DNA from: Flagellimonas eckloniae
Lineage (GTDB): Bacteria > Bacteroidota > Bacteroidia > Flavobacteriales > Flavobacteriaceae
Length of the DNA: 64,000 nt
Assembly: GCF_001413955.1 (NCBI RefSeq)
Contig: NZ_LCTZ01000002.1
Location: 4,054,403 to 4,118,402 of the forward strand
Direction of reading: 5' to 3'
Each line of letters begins with the position of its first letter. Positions within the stretch are counted from its first letter, which is position 1. The translations under genes and the position numbers were made by a program. Shown piece by piece: positions 17,773-26,750 of the stretch. The notes beneath the pieces were generated by a model. The model was not told the origin of the DNA. It did not search any database and was given only the letters and a program-made list of their open reading frames with translations.

Positions 17773-18564
17773 TCAATGATTTTCAAATAGTTCCATAGTA
17801 TAGTCTAACAAATCAGTTCCACCCCATTTCCCATGTCCAGGGATTACAATTTCTATTTTAGGGTATTTGGATTTTACTTTCTCTACTGTTTTTGACCACT
17901 GTTCCAGATTGGCATCTCCAAGATACCCCTTGGAAGCCCCGACACTTTTAAGTAAACATCCACCAAAAAGGGCATTGTCTTCAGGAAAATATCCAATAAT
18001 ATTGTCTTTGGTATGTCCTTCTCCGTAGTATTCCGCATAAACTTTTTTATCTCCAAGACTTAGCACAAAGTCTTCATCAAATTCGTGTATTGATTGTGGA
18101 AAGTCCTGTTGCCTGCTTTTAAGCATTTCTATGGTAAGTTTATGCGCATAGGACTGTATGTTTTGTTTTTCAAACTCTTCTATACCTCCAAAACAATCGG
18201 AATGAAAATGAGTAGGGATTACTGCTATGATTTTGCTAGCCATATTTTTTGAAACAAAATTCAGTAACTCTAGCGAACCTTCATTTGTAGTTGGTGTATC
18301 AAAAACAACAGCCTTGGATTCGTTAATTACCAACATTCCATTACAGGCAACTTTACCAAAATCGTCTGTATCTAAATAGGAAATATGGGTATAAATATGG
18401 TTGGATAACCTTGTTATGACCAAATTTTCGGTTTCATGGAGTATCTGGCCTTTTATTGACACTTCTGTCTTTTCATTTATTTCGGCGGCTTTGGTCGAAA
18501 TTTGTTTGCAGGAGGTAACTAATACTACCACTATTAGAACATATATGTACTGGAATTTTCTCAT
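17773..18564 (-). CDS. Subclass B1 metallo-beta-lactamase-like lipoprotein
   Basis: A 263-residue lipoprotein (lipobox VTSC, Cys19) of the metallo-beta-lactamase fold. All six B1 zinc ligands are visible: His119, His121 and Asp123 in PTHFHSDCFGG, His184 in GEGHTKDN, Cys203 in GGCLLKS and His244 in PGHGKWGG. The Cys ligand and the sequence GGCLLKSVGASKGYLGDANL following it are diagnostic for B1 (BlaB/IND/CcrA-like) rather than generic MBL hydrolases. B1 enzymes hydrolyse penicillins, cephalosporins and carbapenems. No mobile element is adjacent, so it looks chromosomal and intrinsic. Confidence 0.88.
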   Translation of the reverse strand: MRKFQYIYVLIVVVLVTSCKQISTKAAEINEKTEVSIKGQILHETENLVITRLSNHIYTHISYLDTDDFGKVACNGMLVINESKAVVFDTPTTNEGSLELLNFVSKNMASKIIAVIPTHFHSDCFGGIEEFEKQNIQSYAHKLTIEMLKSRQQDFPQSIHEFDEDFVLSLGDKKVYAEYYGEGHTKDNIIGYFPEDNALFGGCLLKSVGASKGYLGDANLEQWSKTVEKVKSKYPKIEIVIPGHGKWGGTDLLDYTMELFENH

Positions 18565-18621
18565 AAGAACAAAGGTAATGCGGCTAACTTAACTTTCCGT
18601 AGCATGTAAATCAACAAGATT

Positions 18622-20001
18622 TTACATTTTGTTTTTAATCTCGTTTATAATGTCTGTGCTTACCCAAAAGATATCTTGGTTACTCGTATAGAACAAATAG
18701 TTACCGTCCTTGCTTACAAAAGGGCAATATTCATAATTTTTAGTGTTTAGAGGCTCTCCCATATTTACTGCTGTGGTCCAACTGTCATCACTATTTTTAA
18801 AACTAATGTACAAATCGCCCTGTCCAAATCCATCGTCACGGGTTGAACAGAAGATAATATAGGATTCATCTGGCGCAATAAAAACATCTCCTTCATAATT
18901 GGGTGTATTGATTGCATCGCCAAGGGGAATTGATTTTTGAAAGATACCACCCACATTTTTTGAGTAATAGATATCATGGTCATCTTTTTTTGAATTGTGA
19001 CCATTGGATGAAAAATACATTGTGTCCTCATTGGTAAACGAAATGTAATATTCGTTCCCGTCTGTGTTTATGTTTGGACCTGCATTTATAGGCTCAGACC
19101 AAGTCTTGTCATTCTTTTGGATATACCAAATATCAACATCTTTCAAATCGCCAACCCCATCTAAAGCTCTTTCGGATATAAAGTATAATCTATTTTCATC
19201 ATTGGAGAGAAAAGGGTCATTGTAACCATAGCGCTCATGTGAAAGAAAAGTTTTTGGTTTGCTCCATTCCGTACCTATCATTTTAGAGTATCGAATTTCA
19301 CTTTTACCGTTTACATCTACCCCAAGGTAAAACTCTGTTCCATCTGTACTAAAAAAAGAACCAAATTCTGATTCTTCTGTAGAAATAAAGTTTGGCGCAA
19401 ACATACTTGGAATAAGTTCTGGTGGTTTCTGCCCCATATACGCACCATTCATTGTAAAGGTGCGAACTGAATTTTCATCTGCTCCCAAAGACAAAAGCAA
19501 GGTATAGATTTCAGTTGCCTCTATCCGTTTTGCTATCTCCAAAGGTGTACTACCCCTTTCATTTTTGGCGTCGATGTCAATTCCAATTTTCACCAGTTTT
19601 TCAACAAATAATTCACTTTTATTTAAAACGGCGCTTTCCAGTAAAACTGGTCCGTAGTTGTCAATCCAAGAGTTATCGGTCTGTAAATTTTGAAGCGTAT
19701 TAAAACAGTGTTCACTTTCAAAATTAACTGCTAAATGCAAAGGTGTTCTCTTTTGATTGTCCTCTATATTGAAATCAATCCCTTTAGTAATCAGAGCATC
19801 GAAAACTTCTGGTTTTTTGCACCCTATTGCCCAATGCAATAATGACCTGTCCCGGTTATCTTGAATATTTATGGAACTATGTTGGAGAAGACTATCCAAT
19901 CTTTTCAAATCTCCTTTACATACTGTCCTGAAAATATTTTGGGCCGTAGAACTGAAGCTTACTAGTAAGAGAAGTGTAATTATTAGATTTTTAATTTTCA
20001 T
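18622..20001 (-). CDS. Secreted ankyrin-repeat and PD40 beta-propeller protein
   Basis: A 459-residue protein with a signal peptide (ends near SSTAQ). Residues about 25-175 contain four to five ankyrin repeats (for example SLLHWAIGCKKPEVFDALI and TPLHLAV). Residues 200-455 contain WD40-like PD40 repeats of the TolB/OmpA-associated type (FFSTDGTEFYLG, DPFLSNDENRLYFIS, VFIAPDESYIIFCS). The combination suggests an extracellular or periplasmic binding scaffold, with no catalytic motif. It is a stand-alone gene. Confidence 0.85.
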   Translation of the reverse strand: MKIKNLIITLLLLVSFSSTAQNIFRTVCKGDLKRLDSLLQHSSINIQDNRDRSLLHWAIGCKKPEVFDALITKGIDFNIEDNQKRTPLHLAVNFESEHCFNTLQNLQTDNSWIDNYGPVLLESAVLNKSELFVEKLVKIGIDIDAKNERGSTPLEIAKRIEATEIYTLLLSLGADENSVRTFTMNGAYMGQKPPELIPSMFAPNFISTEESEFGSFFSTDGTEFYLGVDVNGKSEIRYSKMIGTEWSKPKTFLSHERYGYNDPFLSNDENRLYFISERALDGVGDLKDVDIWYIQKNDKTWSEPINAGPNINTDGNEYYISFTNEDTMYFSSNGHNSKKDDHDIYYSKNVGGIFQKSIPLGDAINTPNYEGDVFIAPDESYIIFCSTRDDGFGQGDLYISFKNSDDSWTTAVNMGEPLNTKNYEYCPFVSKDGNYLFYTSNQDIFWVSTDIINEIKNKM

Positions 20002-20082
20002 ACTGTTTTTAAATGAGGGATAGTTCTAATTACTATTTTAATGTTGCCTGATGATTGCCATTCTTTCAGTGTTATATAAGAC

Positions 20083-21168
20083 TCAATCATTTTTGGTGAA
20101 ATAGCCTTCATTGGACACGGCAGCATCACTTACATAGATACTTGCTGTTTTAAACCATACTTCAGCGTAGTTACCGTCTTTGTATTGCTTTTGAATATCA
20201 CCACCATGCGTTTCGGCACCAGAACACCAGTTCTTGTTTACTTCAGGAGATTTTCCATTGGTCTGATTGTAGGAACCTAGCTTAAAAAAAAGCCCCTCAT
20301 CGGCATACGCATTTTCACGCTCAACCCCATCCTGACCAATTGGCACGAACAAATTTTGTGTTTGTTCAGGAATATCAGCAGTTGTTGTATAGTCTGATAC
20401 GATTAAGTTTTTTGTAAACGATTTGGTCTCATGTCCTTCACATATAAATTTCAAATTCATCATGCCGTCCTTGACCTCAATTTCATAACTGAATTCCTCA
20501 CCTAGCGCGATACCATCCTCAGGTTCTTCTGGATAGGTATTTTCTTCAGTGCCAACAACAGAAAAGTCATTGCCCCAAACCGCTGTTGAATAGTCCCATC
20601 TTCCAGAATTGTTATCACCAGCGGTATTTATTTCATAATGCCAAAAAACGGAACCTTTGGTGTGGCTTGGGAATTTCTTGTAAAATATCTTAAGGGGTTC
20701 GTTCTCATGTCCATCGGCGCTATGAATTTGACCTACAACCACGGCGTATGATGCCGCTACCCGGGCATCTCCCGTTGTTGATACATTCATGACTTTGAGC
20801 GTAGCCGTCAGTTTAGCATCGGTTTCAGGAGACCATTTTTTTACCTGGGCCAATTCAGTCCTTGTATTGTTTGAAGTTCCATGGGTATCTCCTGCATTAG
20901 GGGCTTTATAAACTACCCAATTCCTTTTGCCATCATTCGCAGTGTAAAAGAAATCATCGTGCTTAAAGTCAATTGCCTTACCGGCATTTGACCCATCACC
21001 TAAAATCAAATTCCAATGATTGAAAAATGGAATGATGTCACTTGCATAAACGGATTTTGTCGCTTCTTTTTTATCAGGTTCCTTAGTAGTATTTAAACAA
21101 CTATTTAGTAGTGGAGAAATACAAAGGATTAAAAACGTTGCTAATGATGTAATACTTTTTTTGTTCAT
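20083..21168 (-). CDS. Alginate lyase, polysaccharide lyase family 7
   Basis: A lipoprotein of about 361 residues (lipobox near LLNSC) of PL7, endo- or exolytic beta-elimination enzymes for alginate from brown algae. The three family motifs are present: RTELAQ (R-T-E-L), VVGQIH (Q-I-H) and FFKLGSYNQ (Y-F-K-x-G-x-Y-x-Q). The start is taken at MNKKS; a Met eight codons upstream is also open. The neighbouring alpha/beta hydrolase starts 56 bp upstream of this start on the same strand. No SusC/SusD pair is present, so this is not a full utilisation locus. Confidence 0.93.
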   Translation of the reverse strand: MNKKSITSLATFLILCISPLLNSCLNTTKEPDKKEATKSVYASDIIPFFNHWNLILGDGSNAGKAIDFKHDDFFYTANDGKRNWVVYKAPNAGDTHGTSNNTRTELAQVKKWSPETDAKLTATLKVMNVSTTGDARVAASYAVVVGQIHSADGHENEPLKIFYKKFPSHTKGSVFWHYEINTAGDNNSGRWDYSTAVWGNDFSVVGTEENTYPEEPEDGIALGEEFSYEIEVKDGMMNLKFICEGHETKSFTKNLIVSDYTTTADIPEQTQNLFVPIGQDGVERENAYADEGLFFKLGSYNQTNGKSPEVNKNWCSGAETHGGDIQKQYKDGNYAEVWFKTASIYVSDAAVSNEGYFTKND

Positions 21169-21223
21169 TTTTTTAACTTTAGTCAAACCCAAAATGAATT
21201 ATAGTTATTGTTGCACAGAGTTT

Positions 21224-22129
21224 TTATTCTTTAGTCACACTTTTAATTACCTCTGAAATAAACTCATCAGGCAGATAATGTCCAGATTCGTAGAATTTCA
21301 ATGATTTGTCTTTAATGGTTATCTTATCAAAGAAATCTTGGGCTTCTTCTCTAGTATACCAACCGTCTTTGGTTCCCATAAGCAAGTAAATGGGTGCTTT
21401 TTGTACTGTGGCATAGTTATTTGGTGATATGGCATCCAAGCCTTTTGCATTCTCTTCGTTCATTCCTATTCTTTTGGAATTTTTTTGAATATCCAAAGGT
21501 GCTACACAAACAACAACTCGATTCAATCTGTCATCAACCGAGTTTAAAAGTATTGCCATCATTCCACCCATACTATAACCAATCACGTCAAAAGTAGTCG
21601 ATGTATTTCCTAAACTAGATTGCATATAATCCATTATAATTCTGATATCCTTAACCGTTGTGGAAAATAGATTATATACTTTTTGAGAATCTTGTAATGG
21701 AAAAAAAGTTACTGGTGAAGCAAAGTTCGCTTCATAACTTCGTTCTCCATGATATTTTGCATCAGGGATTATTACCGAATATCCATGTGTCAATAATGAA
21801 TCTTTAAGCTTTACATATTTTTCAGATAGACTGGTTGTTGGATCAACCCAATTGTCTTTATTACCCGTTAGACCATGAAGAAGTATTACAAATTCCCCCT
21901 CTTTTCCATTTTTTGGTTTTATGATATAAAATGGAATTTTTGAGTCAAATCCATCCAGCACTATTTTTTCAAAAGTAGTACCCTTATCATCAATAGTACT
22001 TCCAACAATTTTATCATTAAATTCTACTTTAGGAAAATAATTTAAATCGCTAGATACTTTTTGAGAATATGAAACTGACACTGATAATAGTAATATCAGT
22101 TTAATCAAGTTTTTCATTTTGTTTTTCAT
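21224..22129 (-). CDS. Secreted alpha/beta hydrolase
   Basis: A 301-residue exported alpha/beta-hydrolase. The signal peptide covers about residues 1-22. The oxyanion-hole motif is LLHGLTGNKDNW, the nucleophile elbow is GYSMGG (Ser in G-x-S-x-G), the acid is in LMGTKDGWYT and the catalytic His in ESGHYLP. It is followed on the same strand by the alginate lyase. The left-most relic of the palindromic cassette-array elements lies directly upstream (22143-22214). Substrate unknown. Confidence 0.88.
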   Translation of the reverse strand: MKNKMKNLIKLILLLSVSVSYSQKVSSDLNYFPKVEFNDKIVGSTIDDKGTTFEKIVLDGFDSKIPFYIIKPKNGKEGEFVILLHGLTGNKDNWVDPTTSLSEKYVKLKDSLLTHGYSVIIPDAKYHGERSYEANFASPVTFFPLQDSQKVYNLFSTTVKDIRIIMDYMQSSLGNTSTTFDVIGYSMGGMMAILLNSVDDRLNRVVVCVAPLDIQKNSKRIGMNEENAKGLDAISPNNYATVQKAPIYLLMGTKDGWYTREEAQDFFDKITIKDKSLKFYESGHYLPDEFISEVIKSVTKE

Positions 22130-22142
22130 TTTTTATTCTTAA

Positions 22143-22214
22143 TAGCTAAATCAACTATTTGTCGGTCTTTGTAAATATGTACGAACTTTTGGTTTAGCAC
22201 TTATTAGCTATGTT
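22143..22214. repeat. Distal partial attC-like element (E13)
   Basis: It contains the AAATCAACTATTT core of the inner hairpin and the right half (TTTAGCACTTATTAGCTATG then GTT) shared with the element at 28149-28334. The left half is missing. I read it as the degenerate distal end of the cassette array. Confidence 0.55.
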
Positions 22215-22224
22215 TTATAAAAGT

Positions 22225-23280
22225 TTAGTCTTCTAAATAAGTGCTGATACACATTACGGTATCATCACTATTTATTGGCGGCGTGGCAAGCATATACAAA
22301 ATAATGCCATCGTTAGATGATCTGTATTCCTCTAGAACAATACCAAATTCATCAGTAGTATAACCAACAACGTCATTTGTATTTACCTTATCCCCAGCTT
22401 TATAGTCGCTATGAAAAATGCCATTCACACTGGACCTTATATAAGTCTGGCTATTGCGATAAATAATATTCTTATGGGGTCCAGATCCATTTGAATACAT
22501 ATTCATTGTTTCAAGCATATTATATACCCCTTTTTTTATCAAATTGACATTCTCTTTTTGTACGTTCCCTAATTTGCCACATTCAATACTTAGAGCTGTT
22601 TTTCCGTCTTGTACCGCTTGCTTAAAAGTATACTTGGCCGGCTCAGTATCCGAAATTGTATAGGGATAGGAAACAACATATTCAAATCCACTATTTTCAG
22701 AAAGTTTCTTAGCTATGGCGGTTTGCTCTGGTTTTTTTTTGTTGTTGTAATAGCATACAAAAGGAATAAGGTCTTCGCAAGCATCCCCACCGTGAACATC
22801 TAGAAAAACATCGCTTGAAGCAATAATATTAGTAGTCATAAAATAGGCTATTTGTTCGGTAATACTACCATTCTTTTTTCCAGGAAAGGCATTGTTTAAA
22901 TTTTTCTGATCTTGGGGATTAATAAAAGGGGTTCGTGTGTAAAAGGAAGCGATATTGGCAATTGGAATGATGATCAATGTTCCTTTAAGCTCTTCCGTCT
23001 TGATTTCCTGCAGTAATTTTTGCGTAGCAATAATTGGTGGATATTCATAACCGTGAACACCGCCAACAATGGTGAAAACCGGTCCTTCCAGTTTACCTTT
23101 TATAATGGAAATAGGCAAGTGTCCCGAATTTCCTAAATCATCATAAAATTCTATGCGAATGTTTTCTTTTGTAGATCTAGTTTTGGAAGTAAAAGCTTTT
23201 TGAAATGCATTCTGTGCCACGACAAATTGTACGATACAAAAAAACAAAAATGATAAAAGTATTCTTCTCATCTGATTCAA
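22225..23280 (-). CDS. Secreted succinylglutamate desuccinylase/aspartoacylase-type zinc hydrolase
   Basis: A 351-residue protein with a signal peptide (ending near FVVAQ) and an M14-like AstE/AspA domain. Zinc ligands are His and Glu in VGGVHGYEYPP and His in FLDVHGGD; ALSIECGKLG supplies the general-base region. The C-terminal 90 residues carry a beta-sandwich extension (YKAGDKVNTNDVVGYTTDEFG). It hydrolyses an amide or ester of unknown identity. It is flanked on both sides by attC-like elements (E13 and E12), so it may be the most distal cassette, but its two ends do not show a matched core. Confidence 0.85.
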   Translation of the reverse strand: MNQMRRILLSFLFFCIVQFVVAQNAFQKAFTSKTRSTKENIRIEFYDDLGNSGHLPISIIKGKLEGPVFTIVGGVHGYEYPPIIATQKLLQEIKTEELKGTLIIIPIANIASFYTRTPFINPQDQKNLNNAFPGKKNGSITEQIAYFMTTNIIASSDVFLDVHGGDACEDLIPFVCYYNNKKKPEQTAIAKKLSENSGFEYVVSYPYTISDTEPAKYTFKQAVQDGKTALSIECGKLGNVQKENVNLIKKGVYNMLETMNMYSNGSGPHKNIIYRNSQTYIRSSVNGIFHSDYKAGDKVNTNDVVGYTTDEFGIVLEEYRSSNDGIILYMLATPPINSDDTVMCISTYLED

Positions 23281-23290
23281 GATTTTTCCT

Positions 23291-23466
23291 AGCGGTCACG
23301 TATATAAAAAGTAGCACTGAAAATAAGCGATAATTTTCGGATGATACACAAGCCGAATCTTTTATTTTTTCTTTTTTAATACCCAATCAAAAGATTTGGC
23401 GACTTTATAAAAAATACTCAGACCTTGGTTTTAGCTGTAAAGTCTGCATTATGTTTAGGTTTTGTT
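23291..23466. repeat. Degenerate attC-like element (E12)
   Basis: It has the same internal order as the elements further right: GGTCACGTATATAAAAAGTAGC near the left, the inner hairpin half CAATCAAAAGATTTGGCG, and a right end at GTT. The left boundary has AGC in place of AAC. Pairing between its arms is weak, consistent with decay. Confidence 0.55.
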
Positions 23467-23477
23467 CGATATAGGCT

Positions 23478-23950
23478 TTATTTGTGCAGACTTAGTTCAA
23501 AATATTTTGTCCCTTGTATTGGGTTAAATCGGTATGGCTCAATTTCATAAAACCCTACTTTTTTATAAAGTCCAATGGCTGCATTCATAGTTGGCAATGT
23601 ATCCAAACGCATTTTTTGATACCCAAGTTCCTTTGCGGCCTCAATTGCCTTTTCCAGCATTTGTTTTCCGAGGCCAAGTCCTCGGGCTTCTTTTTTTAAG
23701 AACATTCTTTTCAGTTCGCAAATTGAGTCTTCCAGCACCCTAATACCAAAACAACCCAATGGCAAATTTTCATCATTTCTAGCAATGAAAATTATGCCTT
23801 TTGGTCTTGAATATTGAACTTCTATGTTTTGTATTTCATTAGTGAAGTTCTGAAACTCCAAATCAACCCCAATTTGAGCAGCATATTCTTAAACAATTGA
23901 ATAGCAATTTTAAAGTCGTCATTGGATTTTCCCTCTGTTAATTCTACCAT
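23478..23950 (-). CDS. GNAT family N-acetyltransferase with one-base frameshift
   Basis: Acetyltransferase of the GNAT fold. The intact C-terminal part has the acetyl-CoA pyrophosphate loop KKEARGLGLGKQML, and YKKVGFYE. The N-terminal part (MVELTEGKSNDDFKIAIQLF from the ATG at 23950) lies in another frame. Adding one A to the A-run at about 23891-23893 would join the halves as LFKEYAAQIGVDLEF, the expected family sequence. Either the gene is a fresh pseudogene or the base is a sequencing error. It is the eleventh unit of the cassette array, and its ends lack a matched core. Confidence 0.8.
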
Positions 23951-23978
23951 AAAAGAGTGCCATTTTTAGCTTTTTGCC

Positions 23979-24158
23979 AACGGTTTTTATAACGGGCCGT
24001 TACGGATTTTAAGTTACTGTTTTTCGGTTTAGCATTGGCTATAGCAATTCAGAGTGGATTCACTTGGGCGAAGCCGAACGGTAGTCGAATCTACTAACTG
24101 GATCAAAGCGACTGATGAACACCTTGAACAAATAAACTTATGCAAATAAATCGGGGTT
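23979..24158. repeat. attC-like element (E11)
   Basis: It runs from AAC (23979) to GTT (24156). It shares the segment TTCGGTTTAGCAYTGGC and ATTCAGAGTGGATT with E10, so the two form one subfamily. The next unit to the right begins GTTGTACAT. Confidence 0.65.
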
Positions 24159-24169
24159 GTACATTTTTT

Positions 24170-24604
24170 TTACTCTTCGTAAATATCATATTTGTTAGAA
24201 ACTGATTTTATTAATTCCTCATTGGAGAAATCTGCTTCAGTCATATTTGAAAGTTCTTCTAGAAAAATATCAAATTGCCCATTTTTAAAGATAGTAAGCA
24301 TTTTTCCACCATCCTTGCAAATGGCTTCATGCCATACGTTAGGTGGAACTGTAATTGTATCGCCTTCTTTTAGAAGTATTGTTTCATCATCAAAAACAAG
24401 CTCCATCTCGCCAATCAACATGTAGAATACCTCAGTCATCAATTTATGATGATGTCGCTTTAAATGAAACCCTGGTTTTAAAGTGTCTTCGATTAAACAT
24501 AATTCTCCATTCGTATCTTTTGATGACAGTTTAATAAAGCAGTGGTCTTGTGAATAATTGTAATTTTCGCCCGCACCATTTTTTATGTATTGTTTTGATT
24601 TCAT
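24170..24604 (-). CDS. Cupin domain protein (cassette 10)
   Basis: A 144-residue single-domain cupin. The metal-binding motif 1 includes HLKRHHHKLMTEVFYMLIGEME and motif 2 ends in VPPNVWHEAI; His residues and a Glu are in the normal ligand positions. The family spans dioxygenases, isomerases and binding proteins, so the reaction cannot be assigned. The unit is bounded by GTTGTACAT on the left and its complement ATGTACAAC on the right, the matched core of an integron-like cassette. Confidence 0.85.
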   Translation of the reverse strand: MKSKQYIKNGAGENYNYSQDHCFIKLSSKDTNGELCLIEDTLKPGFHLKRHHHKLMTEVFYMLIGEMELVFDDETILLKEGDTITVPPNVWHEAICKDGGKMLTIFKNGQFDIFLEELSNMTEADFSNEELIKSVSNKYDIYEE

Positions 24605-24624
24605 GATTTCTTTAAGTTATGTAC

Positions 24625-24770
24625 AACGGTCTATTATAACCGTCAGTTACGGGTTTATATGCGTTAATATTCGGTTTAGCACTGGCGTTAGCAATTCAGA
24701 GTGGATTTTAGCCTGTGCTGAGCTTGTCGAAACATAGTCGAATCCGCGGTAATTGCGGTTATACATTGTT
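24625..24770. repeat. attC-like element (E10)
   Basis: AAC to GTT, 146 bp. The arms pair as TATAACCGTCAGTTAC with GTAATTGCGGTTATA, with one unpaired T in the left arm and one G.T wobble on the plus strand. An extrahelical base of this kind is typical of integron attC sites. Confidence 0.75.
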
Positions 24771-24791
24771 GGGCAATGTTCTTCATTTAAA

Positions 24792-25022
24792 TTAATTTTT
24801 AATTGATCGTTTTAAATATGATGTTGAATTTTTCGAAATATCCTCAGCCAATTCAATAATATATGATTCTCCATGGTTCAAAAACTTTTCTATTTCTTTC
24901 TGATTTAATAATATTTTTAATTCGTACAATGCTATCGAACCACATATGACTTCTAACCTGTATGACTCATTATTACTGTAAAGTGTATAACACCAATCTT
25001 TTTCTAGTAAAACTTTCATCAA
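24792..25022 (-). CDS. Small hypothetical protein (cassette 9, second gene)
   Basis: A 76-residue protein without recognised domain or signal. It follows the next gene by 11 bp on the same strand and lies inside the same unit, so the cassette appears to carry two co-transcribed genes. Two-gene cassettes in integrons are often toxin-antitoxin or paired accessory factors, but nothing in the sequence identifies such a pair here. Confidence 0.6.
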   Translation of the reverse strand: MMKVLLEKDWCYTLYSNNESYRLEVICGSIALYELKILLNQKEIEKFLNHGESYIIELAEDISKNSTSYLKRSIKN

Positions 25023-25033
25023 TAATTTTGAAA

Positions 25034-25744
25034 TTAATTTAGCACAATATTGTAAGGTTGTACATTTTGTAACTCTGCCCGTAGTTCTAAAAGAACATCA
25101 ACACAATTTTGATAGTATTCTTTTTCATTGTTGTCCACTTCTTGCTCTAAGCATTTCATATGCATCTCCATAATGTATTTGAACAACATTTCATAATTGC
25201 CCGAGTCTGACAGCTTGGAAATTATAATTTTTTGAATCCAAAATACATTGCCCCATAATGGCTTAGCATTATTTATTTCTTTGTTTACTGCCGCTTCCAA
25301 ATGGTGGATGGTTTTGTATCGAGTTAAGGATTTTAGAACAATGCTTTCTACAAATTTTTGGATTCTATCTAAAAATAATTCTATATCCTTCTGAATTTCC
25401 GAAATGGGAATAAGTCTTATATCTTCCAAAAAGCCACTAAAGGTTTGAATAGTATAATTTTCTCCTCGCGAATCCTGAAGTAACTTTCGTCTTTTATTAT
25501 TAATATAGATCTCTACATCGTTTATTCTCTTTCTTGCAATAAAAAGAATAACTAGATTGTGTCTTTTGGAGTCTGATTGTACACTTACATGAACCAAGTC
25601 TTTTTTTAAATCATTGGTCTTTTTGAATTGAATGATAAAATTATCTATATCCGATATGTCTTGATTTCTTTCCGCGACAAAACCTCTTTGTTCGAAAATT
25701 GATATTAGATAATCTTGTATTCTTTTGTATTTAGTATTTTCCAT
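25034..25744 (-). CDS. Hypothetical protein (cassette 9, first gene)
   Basis: A 236-residue, Lys/Ile-rich soluble protein of unknown family. The first half looks alpha/beta (DLVHVSVQSDSKRHNLVILFIARK), and the second half is helical and rich in Glu, ending in a leucine-rich helix (CVDVLLELRAEL). The unit carrying this gene and the 76-residue one is bounded by the matched cores GTTGGGCAATG (left) and ATTGCCTAAC (right). Confidence 0.65.
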   Translation of the reverse strand: MENTKYKRIQDYLISIFEQRGFVAERNQDISDIDNFIIQFKKTNDLKKDLVHVSVQSDSKRHNLVILFIARKRINDVEIYINNKRRKLLQDSRGENYTIQTFSGFLEDIRLIPISEIQKDIELFLDRIQKFVESIVLKSLTRYKTIHHLEAAVNKEINNAKPLWGNVFWIQKIIISKLSDSGNYEMLFKYIMEMHMKCLEQEVDNNEKEYYQNCVDVLLELRAELQNVQPYNIVLN

Positions 25745-25763
25745 TTATTTGGAAATATTGCCT

Positions 25764-25885
25764 AACGAGAGGGCTATGAGTAGTTGCGTGGTTTTGCACT
25801 TAACTTTGCAAGTATACACCAAACTGAAAATCCGCAAGGATTTTCAGAAACAGGCGAGAACAAGCGATTACTTATAACCATTGTT
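25764..25885. repeat. attC-like element (E8)
   Basis: 122 bp from AAC to GTT. Outer arms GGCTATGAGTAGTTGC and GCGATTACTTATAACC pair with G.T wobbles on the plus strand. The inner hairpin is perfect (CTGAAAATCC, loop GCAA, GGATTTTCAG). It is the same subfamily as the right third of the element at 29047-29447. The last six codons and stop of the DUF5694 gene lie inside it. Confidence 0.85.
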
Positions 25886-26716
25886 GGCAGTAGTTTTATT
25901 TTTCAAAAAATTGGTTATTTCCAAATACTCAACATCAGTTCTGTCTTCATAAAAATCTTTTAGAACCGCTCTGTGAGCAGCTCCTACTATAACCAAAATC
26001 CTGTCATTCGAGTTTAACCACTTGTCGATATTAGTCATCATATAAATATTACGCTCCCACCATTTTGACACAAATTCAGCTCCTATATAGCTTGAATCGT
26101 TAACAAATTTTGCCGACTTGTTGAGATACTGGTCTTTGTTTCTAATATCTTCTTCATTTGAATTACGATAGATAAGGTATTCTAATATTGAGTTTTTTTC
26201 CAGGTAATCTGATTCTTTTTTATCCTGTTTCTCAATAGAAGCAACCATATTTTCAAATCTTTTCTTGTCATTTTTTTTAGCAAACTTTATGAGTTTTTCA
26301 AATGGTAAATCAAGTCTGTGGTCTATGGAATAAATCTTACTATGATTTAATTCTTTTGCTAATCTAAAGCCCAATTGCTCTATTTCGTTAATAGAATAGT
26401 CATGATTCCCATTTAAAGTTTCCGTATATAAACTATCTAAATATCGAGAATCATAGGCAGGGAATTCAAGCATAATTTTAGTTGGCCTAAAGTCTTTAAG
26501 TTTTTCTACGACCTCTTTAATTTCCAGTTGCCTCTTTTCGGACTCAAGACTTTCAAACTCCACAGAAGAGTAGTCTGATGTTCCTGCAAAATGAAATACT
26601 CCTAAAATTGATACTTTGGGATTAGTATTAACTTCCTTTTTCTCTTCTATTTCGTCATTATCTTTACATCCTGTAAATATTATGAAACAGAAAATAACAG
26701 TTAAAAAAGCTTTCAT
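25868..26716 (-). CDS. DUF5694-like lipoprotein (cassette 8)
   Basis: A lipoprotein of about 282 residues starting at the ATG at 26716 (MKAFLTVIFC, lipobox FTGC). It matches the DUF5694 / TraB-like pattern: SILGVFHFAG near the N-terminus, KIMLEFPAYDSRYLD, and the C-terminal ILVIVGAAHRAVLKDFYE with conserved Gly-Ala-His. This fold is related to erythromycin-esterase/TraB-type proteins, but no activity is established here. A TTG at 26752 gives a longer frame that begins at the crossover point; it is not preferred. The C-terminus (ANNGYK) is encoded by the downstream attC-like element. Matched cores GTTGGCAGTA and TACTGCCAAC bound the unit. Confidence 0.8.
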   Translation of the reverse strand: MKAFLTVIFCFIIFTGCKDNDEIEEKKEVNTNPKVSILGVFHFAGTSDYSSVEFESLESEKRQLEIKEVVEKLKDFRPTKIMLEFPAYDSRYLDSLYTETLNGNHDYSINEIEQLGFRLAKELNHSKIYSIDHRLDLPFEKLIKFAKKNDKKRFENMVASIEKQDKKESDYLEKNSILEYLIYRNSNEEDIRNKDQYLNKSAKFVNDSSYIGAEFVSKWWERNIYMMTNIDKWLNSNDRILVIVGAAHRAVLKDFYEDRTDVEYLEITNFLKNKTTANNGYK

Positions 26717-26750
26717 ATTATCAGTCTGTGTTTTTTGTAAAATTACTGCC

